Source of the DNA: Helicobacter sp.
GTDB taxonomy: Bacteria; Campylobacterota; Campylobacteria; Campylobacterales; Helicobacteraceae
Assembly: GCA_029257755.1 (NCBI GenBank)
Contig: JARIAP010000125.1
Span: 1 to 7,728 of the forward strand
Direction of reading: 5' to 3'
Length of the DNA stretch: 7,728 nucleotides
Notes under the pieces: model-generated
Seen by the model: the letters and a program-made list of their open reading frames with translations, nothing else
What the model was told of the DNA's origin: nothing
Databases searched by the model: none
Made by a program: the position numbers and the translations under genes
Shown here: one piece after another, positions 1 to 6,859 of the stretch
How positions within the stretch are numbered: the stretch's first letter is position 1
Layout of the letters: each line of letters starts with the position of its first letter

Positions 1-120
1 ATAAACGATATATTAGATGACTTAGAATCATGTATGCTTGTAGATAATATTATGGAAGACTATGAGCAAGAGATAATACAAAATATAACTAATACTTTTG
101 CATATTTAAATGATCAATAG
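1..120 (+). CDS. 3' end of an unrecognised protein gene (5' truncated by window)
   Basis: Frame 1 is open from the first base to a TAG at 118-120 and gives 39 codons; the other two plus frames are closed within the first 20 bases. The visible tail is strongly acidic and probably helical (it contains DILDDLESC and MEDYEQEIIQN) and ends in AYLNDQ. It has no hydrophobic segment, so it is not the end of a membrane permease such as PutP, which neighbours putA in some Helicobacter. A terminator-like hairpin follows 22 bases downstream, as expected for a real gene end. An internal ATG at 34-36 exists, but nothing suggests that it is the start. I do not recognise the family and assign no function. 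A chance open frame of this length is possible but unlikely in DNA this rich in TAA and TAG. Confidence 0.6.
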   Translation: MNDILDDLESCMLVDNIMEDYEQEIIQNITNTFAYLNDQ

Positions 121-142
121 TTAATTATAAAGTTAATAAATA

Positions 143-181
143 TAGTAATAAGGCATTAATTCATCTTATGCTTTATTATTA
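143..181 (+). terminator. Hairpin after the upstream gene, probable terminator
   Basis: Bases 143-156 can pair with 168-181 in a 14-bp stem around an 11-base loop. The core is AATAAGGCAT against ATGCTTTATT and includes G-U pairs. It lies just after the TAG at 118-120. No clean U-run follows (the next bases are ATCACTAAG), so it is either a weak intrinsic terminator or a transcript 3'-end stabiliser. The stem is long for so short a spacer, but being A+T-rich its stability is modest. Confidence 0.45.
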
Positions 182-432
182 ATCACTAAGTAATGTTTAT
201 TTAATAACTTTGCTATTTAAATTCATGTTTTATTTGATACATATACTCCTTATTTCTCTCTACTTTTTACTCTATATTTGAAAGAAATTTTCAATGTATT
301 AAAAAATGTGTAATAACAATCTTTATATTTTATATTTTTATAAACTATGTAATATGCCTTTGAAAGATTTTAACATTATGGTTATTGCAATTAAATGTAT
401 TTTTACTATAAATTATAAGTAAATGAATGTTG

Positions 433-510
433 TTTTTTGTATAAATAGTTAAATTAGTGAAAGATTTTTGTATTTTTACTGCTATTTATTAAATAAGTTT
501 TAGATAAAAT
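433..510 (+). promoter_or_regulatory. Candidate putA promoter region
   Basis: Promoters of the main sigma factor in Helicobacter and Campylobacter typically have a TATAAT-like -10 box, T-rich periodic upstream DNA and no firm -35 box. Two -10 candidates fit, each matching five of six bases: TATAAA at 440-445 directly after a T6 run, and TAAAAT at 505-510 after T5 runs at 465-469 and 473-477. The second would place the transcript start near 517 and give a 5' leader of roughly 23 bases. DNA this AT-rich produces such matches by chance, so the exact position is uncertain. Confidence 0.3.
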
Positions 511-528
511 AAAGATTGTATTTTATTT

Positions 529-534
529 AAGGAA
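529..534 (+). promoter_or_regulatory. putA ribosome-binding site
   Basis: AAGGAA ends five bases before the ATG at 540. It is the only Shine-Dalgarno-like run nearby and fixes the start. Confidence 0.8.
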
Positions 535-539
535 TTTAT

Positions 540-3500
540 ATGCAAACAGATAATACTAGAATAAAAGAAAGCTTAGAACTTGCAAGATTATTACAAAACG
601 CAATTAATAATGATTTAAACTATCAAGAAAAGAAATTTCGTAAAAAGATGATGAAAATGCTTGAAAATCCAAGTAGTAAGATTATGCTTATTGAACTGCT
701 TGATAGAAGTTTTCGATCAAAAAATAATGAAATGGCTCATGAATTAATCTCTTATACACTACAAAAATATGGTATCGCAGATTTCTTTTCTACATTTGAG
801 AAAATTTTGTTGCAATTATTTTTAGGTTTAGGAAAATCTATGCCATGTGTTAGTGTCCCTTTCTTTATAAAGAATTTAAAAAAAGATACAAAAGCTATGG
901 TGCTTGATGATTCTCCAATATCATTAAAAAAACATGCCGATAAGAGACAAAGTGAGGGTATAGGATTAAATGTTAATTTGATTGGGGAGGAAGTTTTAGG
1001 AAATTTAGAATCAAACTATCGTTTGCAAAAATATGAAGAAGCATTAAATTCTAATTATATTAATTATATTTCAATTAAAATTACTACTATTTTTTCACAA
1101 ATTAATATTCTTGATTTTGATTATTCTAAAGATGAAATAGTAAAAAGACTTGATAAATTATATGGTATTGTAGAAGAAAAGCAAAAAAATGGTATATCAA
1201 AATTTATTAATCTTGATATGGAAGAATTTAAAGACTTAGAATTAACCGTTGTTTCATTTATGGAATCTATTGCTAAATTTGATATAAAAGCAGGTATTGT
1301 TTTACAAGCATATTTACCTGATTCTTTTGAATATTTAAAGAAACTTGTAGAGTTTTCTAAAAATAGGGTTTTGAGTGGGAAACCAGCCATTAAGATTCGT
1401 ATAGTAAAGGGTGCAAATATGGAATCTGAAGACACAATAGCAAGTGTTAAAGGTTGGGAACTTCCTACTTTTAGAAAAAAAGTAGATACAGATTCTAATT
1501 ACAATAAAATGCTTAATTATATATTACAAGATGAAAACTTTAAATATATTGATATTGGAATTGCATCGCATAATATATTTCAAATAGCTTATGCAATGAC
1601 ATGTATTAAAGAATGTAATGCAAGTGATCATTTTACCTTTGAAATGCTTGAGGGTATGAATTTAAAATCAAGCTTTGAAGTAGCAAAAAGAAATAAACTA
1701 ATCTTATATGCACCGGTATGTAATGATGAGCACTTCAATAATGCTATTGCATATCTTGTAAGAAGGCTTGATGAAAATACAGGTAAAGATAATTTTATGA
1801 GATATGCCTTTGATTTGCAAGTAGATTCTACTATATGGAAGCAACAAGAACAAATATTCTTAGAATCTTTGCAAGGTATGGACTCTGTGCAAAGTGTTAG
1901 CTATAGACAACAAAATAGATTAGAAGCACCATTTACAAAAGAAGCAAATTTAGAAGAGTTTTTCAATGAACCTGATACTGATTTTATATTAGCACCAAAT
2001 AGAGAATGGGCAAAACAAATAAAAGATAAATTTATCTCAATAGAATCTTTTGATATTACTCCATTAATACTTGATGAAAAACCAAAAGATAATCCACGAG
2101 AGATCTTACAAAAAGGTGAAGATAAAGTTATAGGTATAGTTCATTTAGCTAGTAAAGATAGTATAAACAAAGCAATTAAATGTGTTAAAGAGGCAACAAA
2201 CAATCTAAGTTTTGAAGAATTAGGTAATATATTATTAAAAACTGCAGAAATAGTAGCACAAAGAAGAAATGATTTAATTGGTATTTCTGCTTTAGAGGTT
2301 GGTAAAACATTTGTAGAGACAGATGCAGAAGTTAGTGAAGCAATTGATTTTTTAAGGTTTTATCCACATAGTATGCAAAAAATTCTTAAAGAACATAGTG
2401 ATTGCACTTTAACACCAAAGGGTTTTGGGGTTGTTATTACTCCGTGGAATTTTCCTGTTGCAATATCTATTGGTGGTATTGCTGCTAGTCTTGCTAGTGG
2501 GAATAGGGTGATTTATAAACCTTCAAATATTTCAGCAATTACTGGTAGTATGTTGGTGCAATGTTTTTATGATGCCGGGTTGCCAAAAGACTATTTAATA
2601 TTCTTACCTGCAAGTGGAAAAGATATTAATGAGGTTTTATTAAAAGAATCTAATTTTGCTATTTTGACAGGCGGTGAGGACACAGCATACCAAATATTAA
2701 AAGAGAATCCCACATTATTTTTAAGTGCGGAAACAGGTGGCAAAAATGCAACTATTGTAAGTAAAATGGCAGATAGAGATCAAGCAGTAAAAAATATTAT
2801 TCATTCTGCATTTTCTAATTCTGGACAAAAATGTAGTGCCACTTCATTATTAATACTTGAAAAAGAAGTATATGAAGATGAAAATTTTAAAAAGACTTTA
2901 GTAGATGCCGCACAAAGCATGATGGTTGGAAATCCATTTGATTTAAAAAATAAAATAGGATATTTGAGTAGCACTATTGATGATAAGGTTAAACAAGGGC
3001 TAGAATTAGCTCAAGGTGAAGAGTGGGTATTAAAGCCAAAATTTGAAAATGATAATCCATATGCAATGAAACCTTGTATTAAATATGGCGTTAAGGAGGG
3101 AAGTTATTCTCATCAAAATGAGTTTTTTACTCCTATATTATCTGTAATGTGTGCAAATGATTTAGAACATGCGTTAAAAATTGCAAATTCAACAGGATAT
3201 GGTTTAACAAGCGGTTTTGAATCTCTTGATGAAAGAGAATGGGATTATTATTTAAATAATATAGAAGCTGGTAATTTATATATAAATAAATCTACAACAG
3301 GTGCTATTGTATTGCGTCAAGCATTTGGTGGGATTAAGAAATCAGCGGTTGGATTTGGTCGTAAATCTGGAAGTTATAATTATGTAACTCAATTTTTAAA
3401 TATAGAATCTAAAGAGATAGATAACAAAAAAGAAAGCAATAGTGCATTTGCAGATAGATTGCAATATTTAATTAATATATCAAAAGATGATAAAATTAAG

Positions 3501-4061
3501 CAAGAAATACAGGACTTTATACACATAGCAAAAAACTATTCTTATTTTAACGAAGTGGAATTTTTGCAAAAAAGAGATTTTGTTCATATTAGAGGTGAAG
3601 ATAATTTATTTTATTATATTCCCGTAAAATCTGTTATTTATCGTTCAAGAAAACAAGATTCTTTAAGTGATATATTAAGTATAATAGCAGCTACACAAAC
3701 AATTAATACAAAACTAACTCTAAGTATTAAAGCAAATGAAATTAGTTATGGTATGGATTTTGTGCTTGAAAATATTAAATCATTAAATTTAAAAAATATA
3801 ACAATAGAATATGAAAATATACAAAATTTCATTGAAAATGCAAAAAAATATGAGTTAATACGCTATATAGTAGATAAAGATTCTAAAGATGAGATATTTA
3901 ACTCTCTTGTTAAAGAGTGTGGTAAAAATGGAAAGTTAGTTGCAAGTCATAAGCCATATAAAAATGGATATTTTGAATTATTATATTATCATACAGAAAG
4001 AGCAGCAAGTATAGCATTCCATAGATATGGAAATCTTGGAAGAAGAGCTTTAGATATTTAA
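540..4061 (+). CDS. putA: Bifunctional proline dehydrogenase / 1-pyrroline-5-carboxylate dehydrogenase PutA
   Basis: Oxidises proline to P5C (FAD-dependent, electrons passed to quinone) and then P5C/glutamate semialdehyde to glutamate (NAD-dependent), allowing proline to serve as carbon, nitrogen and electron source. The protein has 1173 residues. Residues 1-160 form a helical arm (LLDRSFRS 53-60). The PRODH barrel spans about 170-420, with IRIVKGAN 287-293, EMLEGM 368-373 and RRLDENTG 408-415, whose arginines bind the substrate carboxylate in this family. The P5CDH domain spans about 520-955, with TPWNFP 634-639, general-base Glu731 in SAETGGKNA, nucleophile Cys765 in SGQKCSA, EFFTPILSV 861-869 and AFGGIKKS 928-935. 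All key catalytic residues are present. About 210 further residues follow, including GEDN 1019-1022 and the ending ELLYYHTERAA, and resemble the C-terminal ALDH-like domain of type B PutAs. There is no N-terminal ribbon-helix-helix, so it should not repress its own gene. The ATG at 540 has a good RBS. No putP is visible nearby. Confidence 0.97.
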   Translation: MQTDNTRIKESLELARLLQNAINNDLNYQEKKFRKKMMKMLENPSSKIMLIELLDRSFRSKNNEMAHELISYTLQKYGIADFFSTFEKILLQLFLGLGKSMPCVSVPFFIKNLKKDTKAMVLDDSPISLKKHADKRQSEGIGLNVNLIGEEVLGNLESNYRLQKYEEALNSNYINYISIKITTIFSQINILDFDYSKDEIVKRLDKLYGIVEEKQKNGISKFINLDMEEFKDLELTVVSFMESIAKFDIKAGIVLQAYLPDSFEYLKKLVEFSKNRVLSGKPAIKIRIVKGANMESEDTIASVKGWELPTFRKKVDTDSNYNKMLNYILQDENFKYIDIGIASHNIFQIAYAMTCIKECNASDHFTFEMLEGMNLKSSFEVAKRNKLILYAPVCNDEHFNNAIAYLVRRLDENTGKDNFMRYAFDLQVDSTIWKQQEQIFLESLQGMDSVQSVSYRQQNRLEAPFTKEANLEEFFNEPDTDFILAPNREWAKQIKDKFISIESFDITPLILDEKPKDNPREILQKGEDKVIGIVHLASKDSINKAIKCVKEATNNLSFEELGNILLKTAEIVAQRRNDLIGISALEVGKTFVETDAEVSEAIDFLRFYPHSMQKILKEHSDCTLTPKGFGVVITPWNFPVAISIGGIAASLASGNRVIYKPSNISAITGSMLVQCFYDAGLPKDYLIFLPASGKDINEVLLKESNFAILTGGEDTAYQILKENPTLFLSAETGGKNATIVSKMADRDQAVKNIIHSAFSNSGQKCSATSLLILEKEVYEDENFKKTLVDAAQSMMVGNPFDLKNKIGYLSSTIDDKVKQGLELAQGEEWVLKPKFENDNPYAMKPCIKYGVKEGSYSHQNEFFTPILSVMCANDLEHALKIANSTGYGLTSGFESLDEREWDYYLNNIEAGNLYINKSTTGAIVLRQAFGGIKKSAVGFGRKSGSYNYVTQFLNIESKEIDNKKESNSAFADRLQYLINISKDDKIKQEIQDFIHIAKNYSYFNEVEFLQKRDFVHIRGEDNLFYYIPVKSVIYRSRKQDSLSDILSIIAATQTINTKLTLSIKANEISYGMDFVLENIKSLNLKNITIEYENIQNFIENAKKYELIRYIVDKDSKDEIFNSLVKECGKNGKLVASHKPYKNGYFELLYYHTERAASIAFHRYGNLGRRALDI

Positions 4062-4066
4062 AATAC

Positions 4067-4098
4067 AAAATAGATTCTATATTCTTAGAATCTATTTT
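4067..4098 (+). terminator. Perfect 13-bp hairpin after putA, probable (bidirectional) terminator
   Basis: AAAATAGATTCTA (4067-4079) pairs perfectly with TAGAATCTATTTT (4086-4098) around the 6-base loop TATTCT, starting five bases after the putA stop. The A-run on the left and the T-run on the right give an intrinsic-terminator shape readable from either strand. The stem is low in G+C, so termination may be partial and could allow some read-through into mtaB. Each arm contains one GAWTC site. Confidence 0.65.
4071..4094. repeat. Inverted pair of the dispersed 9-mer TAGAWTCTA
   Basis: TAGATTCTA (4071-4079) and TAGAATCTA (4086-4094) are opposite-orientation copies of a word that recurs across the window. 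Other copies start at 1822, 3403, 4502, 5797, 5982, 7097 and 7672. The 7-base core AGAWTCT is seen about 21 times in total. The core contains GAWTC, part of the GANTC methylation motif. The copies fall within genes in more than one reading frame and also in this spacer. Confidence 0.7.
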
Positions 4099-4099
4099 C

Positions 4100-4119
4100 A
4101 TGAAATAATTACATTTCAT
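4100..4119. repeat. Small palindrome between putA and mtaB
   Basis: ATGAAAT (4100-4106) and ATTTCAT (4113-4119) are perfect inverted arms separated by six bases, directly after the putA terminator hairpin and eight bases before the mtaB ribosome-binding site. It could be a weak second terminator stem, an operator for mtaB or a chance AT palindrome. No partner protein can be named. Confidence 0.35.
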
Positions 4120-4126
4120 TATATTT

Positions 4127-4134
4127 AAAGGAAA
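4127..4134 (+). promoter_or_regulatory. mtaB ribosome-binding site supporting a TTG start
   Basis: AAAGGAAA lies a few bases before the TTG at 4141. This strong site, and the fact that the protein's conserved N-terminus (KIYFKTFGC) begins immediately after, justify the non-ATG start. The same octamer precedes the TTG start of rsmH. Confidence 0.75.
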
Positions 4135-4140
4135 TATTTA

Positions 4141-5448
4141 TTGAAAATATATTTTAAAACATTTGGTTGTAGAAGTAATCTATATGATACGCAAGTTATG
4201 ATAAGTAACTTAAAGGATCAAATTATAGTTAAAAATGAAGATGAAGCAGATATTATTGTAATTAATTCTTGCACGGTTACAAATAAAGCAGATAGAGAAG
4301 TTAGAAGTTATGCTAGAAAATATACAAATGCTGGTAAAAAGGTTATCTTTACAGGTTGTGGTGTTAAACATATTGGCAGAGATTTATTTGATAAAGGATT
4401 GGTGCATGGAGTTTTTGCACATAGCTATAAAGAAGATATTCATTCAATATTAACAAGTAAAAATAGAATCTTTTTACAAAAAGAAAAGGTTAGTAAGCAT
4501 GTAGATTCTACATTGTTACCAAAGGTTGTTGGAAAGGTTAGGGCTTTTATAAAGATTCAAGAGGGTTGCAATTTTGCTTGTAGTTATTGTATTATACCTA
4601 GTGTTCGTGGTAATGCAAGGAGTTTTCAAGAAAAACATATACTAGATCAAATAAAGATTCTATCTCAAAACAATATATCAGAAGTTATATTAACAGGCAC
4701 AAATATAGGTAGTTATGGTATTGATACAAATACACATATTGCGGATTTAATAAAGAAAATACATGATATTGATGGCATAAAAAGGATTAGATTGGGTAGT
4801 CTTGAGCCTAGTCAAATAGATGATAAATTCTTAGAGATTTTGAATCTTGATAAATTAGAAAGACATTTACATATAGCATTACAACATACAAGCCCATCTA
4901 TGCTTAAAATAATGAATAGAAAAAATACTTTTAATAATGATTTAAAATTGTTTGAAAGTATAGCTAGTAAAGGATTTAGTTTAGGAACAGATTATATAAT
5001 AGGGCATAATGGAGAAACAACAGATATATTTAATGAAGCAATTAATAATTTAATGCAACTTCCATTAACCCATATACATCCATTTATATATAGCCCACGA
5101 ACGGGGACAAAGTCATATTTTAATAAAGATAATTTAGAAGTAATAAGGGGTGATATATCAAAAGAGAGATTAAGGCAGATTAATAACATAATAAAATCAA
5201 AGAATAAAATATTTAGAGAGAATAATCAAGAAAATAAACTAAAGGTATTAATAGAGGGACAAAAAGATATAGTTATTAGCAATAATGAAAAAGTTACTTA
5301 CTTAAGCTCACTAGATCAATATTTCAATAAAGTGCTATTACCACTATCAAATAAAGATGATATATTAAAGGGTAAATGGGCGATAGTTAATAAATATGAT
5401 ATATATGATGATTTTAATCTAGCATTAGATTATAGGTTAATATCATGA
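4141..5448 (+). CDS. mtaB: tRNA threonylcarbamoyladenosine (t6A37) methylthiotransferase, MtaB-type
   Basis: A radical-SAM enzyme of the MiaB/MtaB/RimO family. MtaB converts t6A37 to ms2t6A37 in ANN-decoding tRNAs. The protein has 435 residues, normal for the family. The N-terminal UPF0004 domain supplies three Fe-S cysteines: Cys10 (KTFGC), Cys44 (NSCTVT) and Cys73 (TGCG). The radical-SAM CxxxCxxC is Cys143, Cys147 and Cys150 (EGCNFACSYC), followed by IIPSVRG and LTGTNIGSYG near 184-193. Residues from about 365 to the end would form the TRAM-like RNA-binding tail, but it is poorly conserved. NSCTVTNKADREVR and the overall length favour MtaB over MiaB or RimO; sub-family assignment is by resemblance to the second MiaB-like protein of Helicobacter. 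It starts at TTG 4141 behind AAAGGAAA, and its stop overlaps the ruvX start by four bases. Confidence 0.88.
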   Translation: MKIYFKTFGCRSNLYDTQVMISNLKDQIIVKNEDEADIIVINSCTVTNKADREVRSYARKYTNAGKKVIFTGCGVKHIGRDLFDKGLVHGVFAHSYKEDIHSILTSKNRIFLQKEKVSKHVDSTLLPKVVGKVRAFIKIQEGCNFACSYCIIPSVRGNARSFQEKHILDQIKILSQNNISEVILTGTNIGSYGIDTNTHIADLIKKIHDIDGIKRIRLGSLEPSQIDDKFLEILNLDKLERHLHIALQHTSPSMLKIMNRKNTFNNDLKLFESIASKGFSLGTDYIIGHNGETTDIFNEAINNLMQLPLTHIHPFIYSPRTGTKSYFNKDNLEVIRGDISKERLRQINNIIKSKNKIFRENNQENKLKVLIEGQKDIVISNNEKVTYLSSLDQYFNKVLLPLSNKDDILKGKWAIVNKYDIYDDFNLALDYRLIS

Positions 5449-5876
5449 TATTTGGTGTTGATTTTGGTTTAAAGCGTATAGGAATAGCAAAGGTTATAAA
5501 TGGAATTATTGTGCCATTATCACCAATTATGCGTAAAAATCGTAATCAAGCAAGTTTAGAATTAAAAAAGATTCTAATGCAATATACAAATGATATGGGT
5601 ATAATAACTCTTGTATTTGGGATACCATTATCATATAACGATAGTGAATCTAATCGTAAAGAAGTAGAAATGAAAAAAAGAATCACTCATTTTTTAAGTC
5701 TTATTGATTTTTGTGGCAATGTTATATATCTTGATGAATCTTATAGTAGCATTGAAGCAGAAGATAGGCTTAAAGATAGGAATTACAAAAAAAGATTAGA
5801 TTCTAGAAAAAATGGAATTATAGATAGCCTTAGTGCTTGTATAATATTAGAAAGATATTTAAAGGAAAATAATTGA
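5445..5876 (+). CDS. ruvX: RuvX/YqgF family RNase H-fold nuclease (putative pre-16S rRNA nuclease)
   Basis: A small RNase H-like protein of 143 residues, usual for the family. Family members have been described both as Holliday-junction resolvases (RuvX) and, with better support in E. coli, as the nuclease trimming the 5' end of pre-16S rRNA (YqgF). Acidic catalytic positions are visible: Asp6 in GVDFGLKRIG, the LDES block with Asp97 and Glu98, and Asp127 in NGIIDSLSAC. The VFGIPLSY segment at 58-65 corresponds to the conserved GLP loop. The ATG at 5445 lies inside the mtaB stop (ATGA). The local Shine-Dalgarno is weak (AGG at 5434-5436), consistent with translational coupling. The neighbours, an RNA methylthiotransferase and a 16S rRNA methyltransferase, support the rRNA-processing role. 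Confidence 0.9.
   Translation: MIFGVDFGLKRIGIAKVINGIIVPLSPIMRKNRNQASLELKKILMQYTNDMGIITLVFGIPLSYNDSESNRKEVEMKKRITHFLSLIDFCGNVIYLDESYSSIEAEDRLKDRNYKKRLDSRKNGIIDSLSACIILERYLKENN
5861..5868 (+). promoter_or_regulatory. rsmH ribosome-binding site supporting a TTG start
   Basis: AAAGGAAA sits inside the last codons of ruvX, four bases before the TTG at 5873. The TTG overlaps the ruvX TGA stop as TTGA. HIPVLLNEVL, the usual N-terminal motif of RsmH, begins at residue 9, so this start fits the family. Confidence 0.7.
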
Positions 5877-6859
5877 ATAAAAGAGAAAATATTAAGCATA
5901 TACCTGTTTTGCTTAATGAAGTTCTTGATACTTTTGATAGAATGATAAATCCATCTAATAAAAACTTTATACAAAATAATATAGATTCTAGTAAAGATAT
6001 AAATATTATTGATTGCACTCTTGGATTTGGTGGAATGAGTAATGCTTTACTAGAAAAATATGAAAATTTAAATATAATTGGTATAGATAGAGATATAGAA
6101 GCTATTAGCTATAATGATAGATTAAAAGATAAATTTAAAGATAGAATCAAAATATTTCATGGTAATTTTGGCGATTTATTACCTACTATAATAAATAATG
6201 AAAGGCATCATATACATGGTATATTAGCAGATATTGGTGTTAGCTCTTACCAGTTAGATACAATTGAGCGCGGTTTTAGCTTTAATTCAAAAGAACTTGA
6301 TATGCGTATGGATATAACGCAAAAGCTTAGGGCGGACATAATATTAAATTCATATAGTAGATATGAATTAGAGAGAATCTTTAGAGAATATGGAGAAATT
6401 AGAGAATATAAAAAACTTGCAAATCTTATTGTTATTGAAAGAAATAAGAGAGAAATAACAGGTGATATATTGCAAAATATAGCACTTAGAATCTCTTCAA
6501 AGAATAAATTACATCCAGCAACATTAGTATATCAAGCTCTTAGAATAGAAGTAAATGATGAGTTAGGACAGCTAAATAAACTTTTAAATACATGCAAAGA
6601 TATTCACTCTATTTTGCTTTGTATTATTTCCTTTCATTCATTAGAGGATAGAATCATAAAAGAAGCTTTTAAAAAATGGTCGAAAAATTGTATTTGTGAA
6701 GAAAATAGCTTTAAATGTATATGCGGTAATAATCATGCAAAAGGTTTTAGTCTATATAAAAAGCCATTAATTGCTAGTAATGAAGAATTAGCTAATAATA
6801 AACGAGCTAGAAGTGCTAAGCTTAGGGCTTTTTACTTTTTTGCTAATAGGGGGATATAA
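5873..6859 (+). CDS. rsmH: 16S rRNA (cytosine(1402)-N4)-methyltransferase RsmH
   Basis: SAM-dependent enzyme (formerly MraW) that N4-methylates C1402 in the decoding centre of 16S rRNA. The protein has 328 residues, slightly longer than many homologues, mostly through a polar insert at about 27-43. Motifs in order: HIPVLLNEVL 9-18; SAM-binding DCTLGFGGMS 47-56; GIDRD 70-74; ADIGVSSYQLD 119-129; RGFSF 133-137; LDMRMD 142-147; LVYQALRIEVNDEL 218-231; SFHSLEDR 253-260; and ARSAKLRA 312-319. A CxC/CxC cluster (Cys273, 275, 282, 284) occurs where many homologues also have cysteines. It starts at TTG within the ruvX stop (TTGA), and its stop shares one base with the coaE ATG. In many bacteria this gene heads the mraZ-rsmH-ftsL division cluster; here it lies outside any visible division genes. 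Confidence 0.97.
   Translation: MNKRENIKHIPVLLNEVLDTFDRMINPSNKNFIQNNIDSSKDINIIDCTLGFGGMSNALLEKYENLNIIGIDRDIEAISYNDRLKDKFKDRIKIFHGNFGDLLPTIINNERHHIHGILADIGVSSYQLDTIERGFSFNSKELDMRMDITQKLRADIILNSYSRYELERIFREYGEIREYKKLANLIVIERNKREITGDILQNIALRISSKNKLHPATLVYQALRIEVNDELGQLNKLLNTCKDIHSILLCIISFHSLEDRIIKEAFKKWSKNCICEENSFKCICGNNHAKGFSLYKKPLIASNEELANNKRARSAKLRAFYFFANRGI
6848..6854 (+). promoter_or_regulatory. coaE ribosome-binding site (G5 run)
   Basis: AGGGGGA ends four bases before the ATG at 6859 and encodes the last residues of RsmH (R-G-I). A run of five G is conspicuous in such AT-rich DNA and supports the chosen coaE start. Confidence 0.65.

Larger units (their letters stand above)
182..539. other. 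Long AT-rich spacer upstream of putA, no gene seen
   Basis: Stops are dense in all plus frames, and no minus-strand frame has both a start and a useful length. The visible structure consists of a small inverted repeat, TTGAAA (278-283) with TTTCAA (289-294), T-runs at 433-438, 465-469 and 473-477, and several TATAAA- or TAAAAT-like hexamers. In a genome with otherwise overlapping genes, a 419-base gap suggests regulatory content for putA or a decayed gene, but I can recognise neither a specific operator nor a structured RNA. Confidence 0.5.

Noticed and set aside
345..479. Minus-strand stretch of 44 open codons in the putA upstream spacer
   Set aside because: It contains no ATG, GTG or TTG start, has no ribosome-binding site and its composition is random-looking.
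1121..1435. Minus-strand open frame of 104 codons inside putA
   Set aside because: It lies wholly opposite the well-conserved PRODH domain, shows no family motif and has low-complexity composition typical of an antisense shadow.
3910..4119. Minus-strand open frame of 69 codons across the putA 3' end
   Set aside because: It overlaps the conserved putA terminus and the terminator hairpin and has no convincing start context. Its Phe/Tyr/Leu-rich content is what AT-rich antisense DNA produces.
4992..5189. Minus-strand open frame of 65 codons inside mtaB
   Set aside because: Entirely opposite conserved radical-SAM sequence, with no recognisable domain.
5783..6018. Two overlapping minus-strand open frames across the ruvX/rsmH junction
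   Set aside because: Both are antisense to two well-supported genes, overlap each other in different frames and are low complexity.
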